Shown here: positions 43,933-52,440 of the stretch, one piece after another
How the letters are laid out: the number at the start of each line of letters is the position of its first letter
How positions within the stretch are numbered: position 1 is the stretch's first letter
Assembly: GCF_020447205.1 (NCBI RefSeq)
Contig: NZ_JAJAEL010000035.1
Coordinates: forward strand, 62,001 to 126,000
Direction of reading: 5' to 3'
Origin: Thalassolituus alkanivorans
GTDB taxonomy: Bacteria > Pseudomonadota > Gammaproteobacteria > Pseudomonadales > Oceanobacteraceae
Length of the DNA: 64,000 nucleotides
Translations under genes and position numbers: made by a program
The notes under the pieces: generated by a model
Told to the model about the DNA's origin: nothing
The model's input: only the letters and a program-made list of their open reading frames with translations
Database searches by the model: none

Positions 43933-44937
43933 ATGCAAAATCTGACCTTCTCTTCACATTATGCCCGCGCTGCACTCTACGGACTGGAACAGAAAAAAGG
44001 CGATTGCTCGGCCCTGCTGCAGGCGAAGAATATTGACCCCAACCTGATCCGCGAGCCACTGGCGCGTATTCCTACCGACCAGTTTGTGCGTCTGTTTCGC
44101 CTGATCTGGAAAGCGCTGGATGACGAGTTTATGGGCCGCACTATCAACCCCTGTAAGGTCGGTCATTTTCATCTTATGGGGTCACTGGCGGTACATGCTA
44201 ATAATCTCGAAGAAGTGCTGCGCGAAAGCATCCGCTGTTACCGTTTATTTACCAAAGAAATAGAAATCAGCCTGAACCTCGATGGCGATGATGCCGAACT
44301 GAGCCTGACTCATCATAATCCGCAGCTCGACCCCGATGCTTTTTTGGTCGAATGGTTATTACTGGTCTGGCACCGCCTGACCGGCTGGCTGATTGACCGT
44401 AAAATTGTGCTCAGCCAGGCCACGTTCACACACGCCCTGCCACCGCATTTTGATGAATACCGTTTTGTATTTCCTACCCGCTGTTTTTTTGGCCGCGAGC
44501 GCAACAGCCTGTTTTTCAGTAAAAACCTGCTTTCTATGCCGGTGGTGCGCACACCCACCGAGCTGGATGAATTTATTAATAATTCACCACGTGACCTGAT
44601 TGTCTGGACCGATGAAGACGACAGCATCACCACCCAGGTGCGCCGCTTGCTTGAAGCCGGCGATACCAGCAGCCTGCCGAACCTCGACTGGGTGGCCGAG
44701 CAACTGCACATGACCTCCTACACCCTGTGCCGCAAATTAAAAGCCGAAGGCAGCGCCTATCAGAAAATTAAAGATAACCTGCGCCGCGATCAGGCCGTGG
44801 TAATGCTGACCCGGCAAAACCTCAGTATTGCTGAAATATCCAGCCAGCTTGGTTTTGCCGAACCGGGAGCGTTTTCACGCGCGTTTAAAGGCTGGACCGG
44901 GGTGAGCCCGTTGGCGTACCGACAGCAGGATCAATAA
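43933..44937 (+). CDS. AraC-family transcriptional regulator
   Basis: 334 residues. N-terminal arabinose-binding-type (AraC_binding_2) domain about 15-210 with DQFVRLFRLIWKALDDEFMG and LMGSLAVHANNLEEVL; C-terminal double HTH about 235-330 with LNWVAEQL-like first helix and SIAEISSQLGFAEPGAFSRAFKGWTGVSP. This architecture is common next to fatty-acid or alcohol catabolism genes. It is divergent from the acyl-CoA synthetase and likely activates it in response to a substrate. Confidence 0.92.
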   Translation: MQNLTFSSHYARAALYGLEQKKGDCSALLQAKNIDPNLIREPLARIPTDQFVRLFRLIWKALDDEFMGRTINPCKVGHFHLMGSLAVHANNLEEVLRESIRCYRLFTKEIEISLNLDGDDAELSLTHHNPQLDPDAFLVEWLLLVWHRLTGWLIDRKIVLSQATFTHALPPHFDEYRFVFPTRCFFGRERNSLFFSKNLLSMPVVRTPTELDEFINNSPRDLIVWTDEDDSITTQVRRLLEAGDTSSLPNLDWVAEQLHMTSYTLCRKLKAEGSAYQKIKDNLRRDQAVVMLTRQNLSIAEISSQLGFAEPGAFSRAFKGWTGVSPLAYRQQDQ

Positions 44938-44940
44938 AGG

Positions 44941-45013
44941 AGCCGCTGCGCGAGGTAGCTTTTGTTATTGAATAAAAGCCAATGCGGGGCTGCCTGACCG
45001 CCATGCATGGCGG
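44941..45013 (+). repeat. Stop-codon-adjacent palindromic repeat
   Basis: AGCCGCTGCGCGAGGTAGC starts three nt after the AraC-gene TAA, followed by a diverged middle, AAAGCCAATGCGGGGC, and a CCGCCATGCATGGCGG palindrome (44998-45013). Confidence 0.75.
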
Positions 45014-45058
45014 AATGCCGATTGTGCAGGAGCACACAATCGGCGCTGCGCCCCATGC

Positions 45059-45088
45059 AAGGAGAGGTATCTCCTTCCGATCCTCTCT
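45059..45088 (-). repeat. Short dispersed repeat, copy 2
   Basis: On the minus strand this reads AGAGAGGATCGGAAGG... and matches 29 of 30 positions at 9037-9066. The two copies lie about 36 kb apart in opposite orientation. Confidence 0.75.
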
Positions 45089-45414
45089 TGCGCCTCTCTG
45101 GTGCTGTTCATCCAGACGCACACCCGATATAACACCAAACATCGCACTGTGGGAGAGGATCTTATCCGCAACGGAAGCAGCCCTACATTCACTCCATATG
45201 TAGAGTGGGCACTGCCCGCCAAAAGGCCTGAACAGAAGACCGCTGAATAGTGACTTTTTGTAGGTATCTGCAATTTACCCACAAAGCTTCGTATGTAAAG
45301 AAACGGTGGGACTATATACAGTATATTTCCGATTTATACGCAAATCAGGCACACTTTAAATTCGTGCTTGCTCGCTTTGTCAGAGGGTAGTAACTTAAAC
45401 GTCAAATGAATCAA

Positions 45415-45441
45415 CAGTTTGCAAACATGGTTTGTAAACTG
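45415..45441. promoter_or_regulatory. 12-bp inverted repeat, one mismatch, possible operator
   Basis: CAGTTTGCAAAC, ATG, GTTTGTAAACTG. It lies in the AT-rich part upstream of the cassette-like genes. No T-run follows. Confidence 0.45.
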
Positions 45442-45642
45442 CTAGTTAATACAGCTGCCTTCTGAACCTGAATTAACAGGTGTGCGCGTTTTTCTTGAAG
45501 GAATTTAAAAAAGGATCAGCTTCGAGAGAACGCTTTAATTTTTCCATAGCAATTTTATTAACAAATTTGATGTGGCGCGCCCGATTGGTCGCCAAAGAAA
45601 AGAGAGCTACTAAAACGTGGTCAAACAAATCAAGAGCTTAAG

Positions 45643-45727
45643 GATTAACAAGGCCAGGCACCGTGACGGCTTTTCCGTTACGGCTTTGCCCCCCACTAAA
45701 AAGCCGCGCATGCTGGCGGCGTTAGCA
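45643..45727 (+). mobile_element. attC-like integron recombination site
   Basis: 85 bp bounded by GATTAAC (AAC core) and GTTAGCA (GTT core). The inner arms AACAAGGCCAGGCA and TGCTGGCGGCGTT are imperfect complements with an unpaired base, as in attC. A central hairpin CCGTGACGG / CCGTTACGG (45661-45683) is present. A hypothetical gene starts 11 nt downstream, the usual distance for a gene cassette. No integron integrase is in the window. Confidence 0.6.
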
Positions 45728-45737
45728 GAACAATTTA

Positions 45738-46607
45738 ATGGATAAAGCCCTAGAGCTAAAAATCAGTATACATAATGGTCTCTCGATTTCGAGAAGTGAG
45801 GCATTACAGCTGCTTGCGCAGTCAGAGCTTGTAAAAAAACTCACACGAGATTGGAGCAATGACCCGCTTTTCTATGTATGGAGACTCATTGCGTTGAGTG
45901 AGATACCTTTTGCCCGGCACCTTGAATATACCAGCAAGCTAATTGAACAGGTCTTTGAGAAGCTTGCAACTCCTTTTGGTTTCTCGTTAAGCGGTGATGA
46001 AAAGTATTTTCTCCCCTGTTACAACGCCATGCTGGTCTCTGCGATGTGCAGACTAGGCCAATCCAAATCAGATCACGTGTTGAATGGTATTGAGTGGATT
46101 ACTACATATCAACCAATGGATCGCGGACGATCAGTAACAATACCAAAATTTAATTTTGATAGACTCGGCGGTTGTTTTAAACCTACACCTTGTTACATTG
46201 GAGTCGCCAAATCCGTATTTGCATTATTTTCTTATAGGGAAGCGACTGGAGATACAGGTGTTAACGAAAAATTGGAGCAAGGTACAGAGTACCTGCTTGA
46301 ACATGAACTGGTAAGAAGGCGTAGCGATGGTACACCGATTACCCGACATATCATGGATATTTCATTTCCTGAGTCTTATCACCTGAATATTGTTGAACTG
46401 ATTCGATTTGCCGGTAATGCCGGCCTTTTGGATGATCCAAGAAGCCAATACGCAATACGTTATTTGGAAACAAAAAAGGGAAAACTGGGTTGGGTAAGGG
46501 ATTTTCGTTACAGAGCTAACGGATACACTACCTTTGATGATGGTAGAAGAACAGGTGATTGGGTAACTTACATAATTAATAGCGCATTAAATGGACGGCC
46601 ATGCTAA
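45738..46607 (+). CDS. Hypothetical cassette protein with alpha/alpha-toroid-like repeats
   Basis: A 289-residue protein, AT-richer than the flanking chromosome. Repeated helical hairpins and segments such as NAMLVSAMCRLGQSKSDHVLNGIEWITTYQ and ESYHLNIVELIRFAGNAGLLDDPR...AIRYLETKKGKLGWVRDF recall prenyltransferase/terpene-cyclase-type toroids, where such repeats end in G-x-W. No catalytic DxDD or QW motif is complete. It starts 11 nt after the attC-like site and its stop touches a second, degenerate attC-like sequence. Function unknown. Confidence 0.7.
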   Translation: MDKALELKISIHNGLSISRSEALQLLAQSELVKKLTRDWSNDPLFYVWRLIALSEIPFARHLEYTSKLIEQVFEKLATPFGFSLSGDEKYFLPCYNAMLVSAMCRLGQSKSDHVLNGIEWITTYQPMDRGRSVTIPKFNFDRLGGCFKPTPCYIGVAKSVFALFSYREATGDTGVNEKLEQGTEYLLEHELVRRRSDGTPITRHIMDISFPESYHLNIVELIRFAGNAGLLDDPRSQYAIRYLETKKGKLGWVRDFRYRANGYTTFDDGRRTGDWVTYIINSALNGRPC

Positions 46608-46648
46608 CAAAGCGCTGCACCGGACAAACCGGTGAAAGCATGTCAGGA
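46601..46648 (+). mobile_element. Degenerate, short attC-like sequence
   Basis: GCTAACAAAGCGCTGCA (overlapping the stop of the preceding gene), a hairpin CACCGG-ACAAA-CCGGTG, then GTCAGGA where an intact site would have GTTAGGA. It is shorter than known attC sites, so this is a weak call supported mainly by its place between two cassette-like genes. Confidence 0.35.
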
Positions 46649-46655
46649 GTGATCG

Positions 46656-47018
46656 ATGGAATACTATATAGAGCATAAGAGGGAGCTAACAGAGGAGGAG
46701 AAAATAATCCTTCGTCGAGTGCTTTCAAATCCTTCACATGGCTCTTATGCAAACCAAATCGATTCGCTAGTAATAGTGGCTCGCTGCGGCTGCGGCAAGT
46801 GTCCCACGATTTTTTTTGGTCAAAAAATTGAGGATATTCCAGTTCCAGATGGTAAAGATATTGTGCAATATCAAGGCATAAATTCAGATGGTGAAGTCGT
46901 AGGTGTAACAGTCATGGCCTTGGCAGGCAAGCTAACTGAGCTGGAGGCGTCATCTTTTTCAGGCGGAGATATCAATTCATGGCCTCAAGTTAAAGATCTG
47001 GTAGCAGTAAATGTATAA
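46656..47018 (+). CDS. Hypothetical protein, 120 residues, cassette-like
   Basis: Starts eight nt after the degenerate attC-like sequence with AGGAG upstream. N-terminal MEYYIEHKRELTEEEKIILRRVL, then CGCGKCPTIFFG, which could be a small metal or disulfide site, then a beta-rich end (VVGVTVMALAGKLTELEA). No family recognised. Codon use is AT-rich like its neighbours. Confidence 0.65.
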   Translation: MEYYIEHKRELTEEEKIILRRVLSNPSHGSYANQIDSLVIVARCGCGKCPTIFFGQKIEDIPVPDGKDIVQYQGINSDGEVVGVTVMALAGKLTELEASSFSGGDINSWPQVKDLVAVNV

Positions 47019-47111
47019 AAATTGCTCCGGCCCAAAGCGCGACTTCCACCAGAACTTGATTCGTTCACCCATACTCGTGGCATGATAAGGTAACTTATGA
47101 ACTTTGACTAA

Positions 47112-47399
47112 TTGCCACTCCATGATGCTCCCTTGTATTCGATAGCTTACACATGGCAAGAACATTCATTACGTATTGAGCTGACGGCATTTATAAAAAA
47201 CCAACAAAGAGCCATTCCTTATATATTGCAATTTAATGGAGTTAAAGGATTTGAATTATCCCATGAAGAACCTTGGGGACCATCAGATTGTATCAATGAA
47301 GTTGAATATAACAATGGAGAATATAAAATTAAAATGCAAAGCGGTGACATTTTATTGATAAAAGCTGATAGCTATGACTTTAATCCGGTTCAACAATAG
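47112..47399 (+). CDS. Hypothetical protein, about 95 residues, 5' end uncertain
   Basis: The frame opens right after an in-frame TAA (47109-47111), and only TTG codons (47112, 47133) are available as starts; no ribosome site fits. The body (TWQEHSLRIELTAFI, LQFNGVKGFELSHEEPWGPSDCINEV, YKIKMQSGDILLIKADSYDF) reads like a genuine small beta-rich domain. The gene may have lost its original start when the segment was inserted. Confidence 0.5.
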   Translation: MPLHDAPLYSIAYTWQEHSLRIELTAFIKNQQRAIPYILQFNGVKGFELSHEEPWGPSDCINEVEYNNGEYKIKMQSGDILLIKADSYDFNPVQQ

Positions 47400-47684
47400 C
47401 CAAGCATCAACGTAGACTGCCTACTGCAAGTTTTCTTACTGGCAATAACTCCAGCATTTTTTCTGCGAAAAAATCTCTGCATTCACCTGCCGTTTACTCA
47501 GGTTTTACGGCCCCCCCCCCCCTGCTCCCTACGACCACTCCTGCCATAACAACAGCTTTGTATTTTTAAGCCCCCCCTTCGCCGATATCTGTGTATAAAA
47601 GCGGCATCAGAATTAAGAGTACTATTCTGCCTGCATAATTTTAGGCAGGAGATCCCCGAAAAATATCATCGATACGGGGATCGA
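47400..47684. other. Gap with poly-C tract and hairpin
   Basis: No gene seen. Contains a run of 12 C (47511-47522), a second C7 run near 47571 and a hairpin GATCCCCG / CGGGGATC (47651-47682). The last part (from about 47666) is the start of the duplicated lipoprotein upstream region. Confidence 0.6.
47511..47522 (+). repeat. Homopolymeric C12 tract
   Basis: Twelve consecutive C in a non-coding, AT-rich context, with C7 about 50 nt further on. It is prone to slippage and to sequencing error. Confidence 0.85.
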
Positions 47685-47796
47685 ATGACCAGACTACTGA
47701 TTTCCGCAACCTGAGTCCTGCAGTTATCCGCCTGCTCTCAGGTTGAGACACAGACCACAGATACTGAGGCTGCTGCACAGGTACAGAGTATTCCTG
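47685..47796 (+). pseudogene. 5' remnant of a duplicated lipoprotein gene
   Basis: The first 37 codons and about 20 nt upstream closely match the intact lipoprotein gene at 49411. Codon 10 is TGA where the intact gene has TCA, so it is stopped early. The match ends at TATTCCTG (47796), where the sequence jumps to thiolase 3' end homology. Confidence 0.85.
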
Positions 47797-48040
47797 CTTA
47801 CAGGACTTCGATAGCCACCACCAATACAGAGAGAGGTTACGCCTTTTGTCAGGCCAAGCTGTTGCAGTGCATTCATCAGGGTAACTACGATACGTGAACC
47901 GGAAGAACCAATCGGGTGACTAAGTACGCAGGCACCGCCATTGACGTTGACTTTATCCTCATCCAGCCCCAGTCCCTGAATCGCCAGCAGGCTGACGACG
48001 GCAAAGGCTTCGTTAATTTCATATAAATCACCTCGGCACC
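47797..48040 (-). pseudogene. 3' remnant of a duplicated thiolase gene
   Basis: Matches about 49965-50215, the C-terminal coding part of the intact thiolase, at high identity, with a small deletion in the last codons (the GCCGTGGCTTCGCC stretch is missing) and many substitutions. It ends abruptly at CTCGGCAC. No start or active-site region is present. Confidence 0.88.
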
Positions 48041-48041
48041 A

Positions 48042-48296
48042 TTGATGATGAGGTATGAGTATAATTTCGCTCTGCTACTTGAATATAAACATACCAATGG
48101 GATTGTAAATCGGGAAGATATTACGCCATATAAAGCCCAGAGCATGGCACATAACGAGTTTTTCCCGGAAGGCAGGTTTCATCAGTATATCTTTTACGAT
48201 CATCAGATGAATACTGTAACACTCCTATTGATGCCTCGCTCACATCAGAAAATCTTCTTATCAGGGCCTGGCTATGCTGGACAACCATCTTGGTAA
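48042..48296 (+). CDS. Hypothetical 84-residue ORF, possibly truncated
   Basis: Starts at the exact boundary where thiolase homology stops; MRYEYNFALLLEYKHTNGIVNREDITPYKAQSMAHNEFFPEG looks protein-like. The end may be frameshifted: another frame continues with a plausible helix after about 48225. No ribosome site is evident. Could be a gene fragment brought in with the inserted segment. Confidence 0.4.
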   Translation: MMMRYEYNFALLLEYKHTNGIVNREDITPYKAQSMAHNEFFPEGRFHQYIFYDHQMNTVTLLLMPRSHQKIFLSGPGYAGQPSW

Positions 48297-48490
48297 GCGC
48301 AGACTCAGGAACCTGGATTCATCAAAAGAGAGTAAAAGGGTTATTTTGTTTTACAAAATACGATGTGAGTGCGAAAATTTGCCGTTCAATCCGTAATTTA
48401 AAGCGACGAAGAAAAACGTCTCATATAGACTGACCTTAATATGAGAGCATTCCCGGTAATCGAGTGATTAATTTTGGTTTTTAAGTTTTT

Positions 48491-49363
48491 ATGTATAAGA
48501 AAATACTGGTAGCTTTCACTTTTTTATTACAAATATCAGGCTGCGCAACCACCCAGGGCGGTAAAGGCTTTGATCTGGTTGATGACAACGAATACGCTAA
48601 AGCCCTGCCCTTCTTTGAAGCCGCCGCGATTCAGGATGGCGACAAGACCTCCGCTGTGATGGCCAGTTTTCTGTACTTATCCGATTATCAGATACCACGG
48701 GACATTGATAAGGCTAAAAAATACTTCGAGTTAGCCAAAAGCCTGGGATATGCCCCCTGGGATCAGTATCTTGATTACTTCATCCCCTTAGCTGAAGCAC
48801 GGATAATGCTATATGACGACGATCCGGATAATGACAGCCAAGGTACAGATATACTCAGAGGTAACCGCTATTCTGAATACTCACCTGCACTGGGATTGCT
48901 GGCAAAAACTTATGCCTTTGGTAAAGGTGTCGATAAGAATCTAAAAATTTCAAAGCTCTTATTTCAAAGAGCCATTGACCATGACCGCTATGTTTATTCC
49001 GCTCATCATTATGCCTGGTGGTTAGCCACCCATCCTGACGAAGAGTTCAGAGATGGCGCATTGGCATCAGAGCTTATTAAAGATGTCATAGAAGATGATG
49101 AGGAAGCGGAAAGATCATCCACACTGGATACGCTTGCAGCAATATATGCAGAAAATGGCCAATTCAACGAGGCTGTCAAAATCCAGAAAGAAGCAATTGA
49201 GAAACTGACAAAGGAAAGTAAAGAGCACCCACAGTTTATCGTTTGGGAAAGCTGGCTGAGTTGCCGCTTAAAAACCTACGAACAAGCCCAACCCTGGCAC
49301 TATAAATCAGGTCAGATGCCCTTTTCTGGCGCAACCGGAAGCCAACCCTGTGTATGGGAATAA
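48491..49363 (+). CDS. Lipoprotein with Sel1/TPR-like repeats
   Basis: 290 residues. The signal peptide ends in LQISGCATT, lipidated at about Cys18. Helical-repeat units follow: EYAKALPFFEAAA, DIDKAKKYFELAKSLGY, PALGLLAKTYAFGKGVDKNLKISKLLFQRAI and TLDTLAAIYAENGQFNEAVKIQKEAIEKL. These are Sel1-like and TPR motifs used for protein contacts in the envelope. It lies between the decayed and the intact copies of the lipoprotein-thiolase junction. Confidence 0.8.
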   Translation: MYKKILVAFTFLLQISGCATTQGGKGFDLVDDNEYAKALPFFEAAAIQDGDKTSAVMASFLYLSDYQIPRDIDKAKKYFELAKSLGYAPWDQYLDYFIPLAEARIMLYDDDPDNDSQGTDILRGNRYSEYSPALGLLAKTYAFGKGVDKNLKISKLLFQRAIDHDRYVYSAHHYAWWLATHPDEEFRDGALASELIKDVIEDDEEAERSSTLDTLAAIYAENGQFNEAVKIQKEAIEKLTKESKEHPQFIVWESWLSCRLKTYEQAQPWHYKSGQMPFSGATGSQPCVWE

Positions 49364-49410
49364 AGTGCCTGAATGACGCCCTTTGCATAGATCATCGATA
49401 CGGGGATTGA

Positions 49411-49896
49411 ATGACCAGACTACTGATTTTAGCAACCTCAGTCCTGCTGTTATCCGCCTGCTCTCAGATTGAAACACAGACCGCAGATACTGAGGCTGCT
49501 GCACAGGTACAGAGTATTCCTGAACCGCCTACCTGGAGGTTTCCCGATATTATGGAAGCTGCCCGTGAGCTGGTTCCCCTGAGTATCGAAGGTAAGCCTT
49601 TTAACCGCCATGGTTTTGCATATCCCATAGAGGAACTGAAGCAGCTGGATGTTAAAAACATGAGCGCCGCTGAGCTGCAGAATTATGCTGATGTTATAAC
49701 CCATGCTTACCCGGATGCACTGGGCCGGCAGATTGCGGATGAGTGCGACAGCACAGAGGCGGATGAATTAAGTAACCGTGCGATCGCGACCGTGGCCTAT
49801 GTGTCACTCAATGCCATTGATGCCGGTATTCGTTCTGAAGCAGCCGCCTGTCTGGCACGCGTTCAGGCCGATTTACAACGTCAGGAAAGCCACTGA
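49411..49896 (+). CDS. Small lipoprotein, unknown function
   Basis: 161 residues with a lipobox LLLSACS (Cys17). The rest is helical (DIMEAARELVPLSIEGKPFN, IEELKQLDVKNMSAAELQNYADVITHAY, ALGRQIADECDSTEADELSNRA) with two conserved-looking cysteines. The 5' part exists as a broken copy at 47685. It converges on the thiolase gene; a hairpin separates them. Confidence 0.78.
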   Translation: MTRLLILATSVLLLSACSQIETQTADTEAAAQVQSIPEPPTWRFPDIMEAARELVPLSIEGKPFNRHGFAYPIEELKQLDVKNMSAAELQNYADVITHAYPDALGRQIADECDSTEADELSNRAIATVAYVSLNAIDAGIRSEAAACLARVQADLQRQESH

Positions 49897-49913
49897 CCTT
49901 TGTCAGTGGCTTT
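49889..49913. terminator. Hairpin between lipoprotein and thiolase genes
   Basis: GCCACTGAC (49889-49897) and GTCAGTGGC (49902-49910) with a CTTT loop and a short T-run; it includes the last codons of the lipoprotein gene. Confidence 0.65.
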
Positions 49914-49965
49914 AAGGCTGTTACTTGCAGAGTATGGCCTCCTGCCAAACCGGATAAACCCCTGC

Positions 49966-51147
49966 TTACAGAATCTCGACAGCCACCGCCGTGGCTTCGC
50001 CACCACCAATGCAGAGAGAGGCCACGCCTTTTGTCAGGCCACGCTGTTTCAGTGCATTAATCAGGGTAACCACGATACGTGAACCGGAAGAACCAATCGG
50101 GTGGCCAAGTGCGCAGGCACCGCCATTGACGTTTACCTTATTCTCATCCAGCCCCAATTCCTGAATCGCCAGCAGGCTGACAACGGCGAAGGCTTCGTTA
50201 ATCTCGAATAAATCCACCTCGGCACTGTTCCAGCCAGCTTTTTCCAGCACCTTTTTTATTGCGCCGATAGGCGCCAGGGTAAATTCCGCCGGTAATTGCG
50301 CATGGGTTGCATGGGCAACGATGCGTGCCAGTGGTTGCAGGTTTTTCTGCTGCGCGTAGGCGCTGCTGGTCAGTACCAGGGCTGACGCACCATCGCTGAT
50401 GGAACTGGCGTTGGCAGCAGTAATAGTACCGTCTTTTTTGAACGCCGGTTTCAGCGTTGGGATTTTTTCCGGGCGGGCTTTGCCCGGCTGCTCATCAACG
50501 TCGATCAGGGTATCACCATTGCGGTCTGATACCAGCACTGCCGCAATTTCCGGTTCAAAATGGCCGTTTTTAATCGCCGCCAGCGCCTGATTAAGCGAGC
50601 GGATGGCAAAGTTATCCATGGCTTCGCGGCTGATGCCGTATTCATCGGCGCTGCGCTGGGCAAACACGCCCATCAGGCCGCCTTCGTAGGCATCTTCGAG
50701 ACCATCAAAAAACATCGAATCAATAACCTGGCCGTGCCCCATACGCATACCGGCGCGCGCTTTGGGTAATAAATACGGTGCCTGACTCATATTTTCCATA
50801 CCACCGGCAATCATCACGTTATTGCTGCCCGCTTTGATCTGATCGTGGGCCAGAATAATTGCCTGCATACCGGAGCCGCACATTTTATTCACGGTCGAGC
50901 AGCCTGAGCTGTCGGGAATTCCCGCCGCACGCGACGCCTGACGCGCCGGGGCCTGCCCCAGTCCGGCTGGTAATACACAGCCCATAATCACTTCGTTAAT
51001 CTCATCCGGGCTCAGGCCCGCACGCTCTATCGCAGCGGAAATAGCCACCGCGCCTAATTGCGGTGACGGTACACTGCTTAATTCGCCCAGCATAGCGCCC
51101 ATTGGGGTACGGGCTGCCCCACAAATAACGACGTCATTATTGTGCAT
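49966..51147 (-). CDS. Acetyl-CoA C-acyltransferase (thiolase)
   Basis: 393 residues, tetramer-type thiolase. The nucleophile Cys is in NKMCGSGMQA (about residue 90), the HEAF-type motif appears as NEAFAV (about 317), GGACALGHPIGSSGSR is at about 344-359 and the second catalytic Cys is in SLCIGGGEA near the C terminus. Catalyses the last cleavage in beta-oxidation or acetoacetyl-CoA formation. An acyl-CoA dehydrogenase and an SDR dehydrogenase lie upstream on the same strand, suggesting a catabolic operon. Confidence 0.93.
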   Translation of the reverse strand: MHNNDVVICGAARTPMGAMLGELSSVPSPQLGAVAISAAIERAGLSPDEINEVIMGCVLPAGLGQAPARQASRAAGIPDSSGCSTVNKMCGSGMQAIILAHDQIKAGSNNVMIAGGMENMSQAPYLLPKARAGMRMGHGQVIDSMFFDGLEDAYEGGLMGVFAQRSADEYGISREAMDNFAIRSLNQALAAIKNGHFEPEIAAVLVSDRNGDTLIDVDEQPGKARPEKIPTLKPAFKKDGTITAANASSISDGASALVLTSSAYAQQKNLQPLARIVAHATHAQLPAEFTLAPIGAIKKVLEKAGWNSAEVDLFEINEAFAVVSLLAIQELGLDENKVNVNGGACALGHPIGSSGSRIVVTLINALKQRGLTKGVASLCIGGGEATAVAVEIL

Positions 51148-51284
51148 AGTTTGCTCCGGATTTTTTGGGCTGACGATCCCTGGATAAATATTATTGCCGG
51201 ATGGTCAGCCACTTTTGTTTATATATCGGGGTTTATCTGAGTTGCTGCTCTGCGCTGTCGCTTTATCAGCTGCTGCCTGGACTG

Positions 51285-52433
51285 CTATTTTCCTAACAGG
51301 GAACGGGCAATCACTTCTTTCATAATTTCTGACGCGCCGCCGTAAATACGCTGCACACGGGCATCGGTAAAGGCGCGGGAAATCGGATACTCCGAGGTGT
51401 AGCCATAACCACCAAATAATTGCAGGCAACCATCGGCTACGCGAAACTGCATTTCGGTGGCGCTGTATTTCGCCATCGATGCCGTAGCGGTATCCAGCTC
51501 ACCGGCGCTGTATTGGCCAATACACTGGTCAATAAAGGCCTGATTAACGCGGTATTCGGTTTCCATTTCAGCAATGCGGAAACGGGTATTCTGCAACTGG
51601 CTGAGTTTCTGGCCGAATAATTCACGCTCGGTGGTGTAGGCGACGGTTAAATCCAGTGCGCCACGGGCGGCGGCACAGGCCAGCGCACCAATCACCAGAC
51701 GCTCGCGTGGTAATTCGCGCATCAGGTAAACAAAGCCCATGCCTTCTTCACCCAGTAACGCCGATGCCGGAAGGCGGATATTGTCGAAAAACAATTCAGA
51801 GGTATCGCCGCAATGCTGACCGATTTTTTCCATATTGCGGCCGTGGCTGAAGCCCGCAAGCGTCGTGTCGACCAGAAATAAACTGATGCCTTTGGCACCG
51901 GCCGTCGGATCGGTTTTCGCCGCCACAATCACCAGTCCGGCGTGCTGGCCGTTGGTAATAAAGGTTTTTGAACCGTTAAGAATATAATGCTCGCCGTCTT
52001 TTTTTGCCGACGCGCGCATAGCCTGTAAATCGCTGCCCGCGCCGGGTTCGGTCATGGCGATGGCACCGACGATTTCACCGCTGGCCATTTTCGGCAGCCA
52101 CTGCTGTTTTTGCTGCTCGCTGCCGATATGCTGCAGGTACGGCGCAACAATATCGGAATGCACCATCACATTGGTCGCCAGTGCGCCAAAGCCCATGCGC
52201 GCCAGCTCGGCACCGACTACTACGGAATAATCGAACGGTACACCGCAACCGCCAAATTCTTCCGGCATATCGACACATAACAAACCCGACTCACCCAGAG
52301 TGCGCCAGATTTGTGCCGGTACAATGCCGTCTTTTTCCCACTGCTCATAATGCGGAGCAACTTCGGCTTCGAGCAGGCGGGCTACGTTATCGCGGAACAG
52401 TGCGCGTTCCTGAGGTTCTTTAATAAAGCTCAT
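51285..52433 (-). CDS. Acyl-CoA dehydrogenase
   Basis: A 382-residue flavoprotein. Signatures: AMTEPGAGSDLQAMRASAKK (about 127-146), the FAD-binding ELFGQKLSQLQNTRF region, and DARVQRIYGGASEIMKEVIARSL at the end. The usual Y-E-G-T catalytic glutamate position is Y-G-G-A here, as in isovaleryl/long-chain-type enzymes where the base is on another helix. Oxidises an acyl-CoA to the enoyl-CoA. Only seven nt separate it from the SDR gene. Confidence 0.93.
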   Translation of the reverse strand: MSFIKEPQERALFRDNVARLLEAEVAPHYEQWEKDGIVPAQIWRTLGESGLLCVDMPEEFGGCGVPFDYSVVVGAELARMGFGALATNVMVHSDIVAPYLQHIGSEQQKQQWLPKMASGEIVGAIAMTEPGAGSDLQAMRASAKKDGEHYILNGSKTFITNGQHAGLVIVAAKTDPTAGAKGISLFLVDTTLAGFSHGRNMEKIGQHCGDTSELFFDNIRLPASALLGEEGMGFVYLMRELPRERLVIGALACAAARGALDLTVAYTTERELFGQKLSQLQNTRFRIAEMETEYRVNQAFIDQCIGQYSAGELDTATASMAKYSATEMQFRVADGCLQLFGGYGYTSEYPISRAFTDARVQRIYGGASEIMKEVIARSLLGK

Positions 52434-52440
52434 GCTGTTC

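Larger units (their letters stand above)
44938..45737. other. 800-nt gap with repeats, operator-like dyad and an attC-like site
   Basis: No credible ORF. In order: stop-adjacent repeat (44941-45013), 10-bp hairpin GCCGATTGTG / CACAATCGGC (45017-45044), dispersed repeat (45059-45088), then a clear shift to AT-rich sequence after about 45250. A dyad follows at 45415-45441, then the attC-like site (45643-45727). Confidence 0.7.

Noticed and set aside
46977-47165. Minus-strand ORF beginning MEWQLVKVHKLPYHATSMGER
   Set aside because: It has a fair ribosome site, but it overlaps the end of the 120-residue cassette gene and is short. It may be a fragment; not enough support to list.
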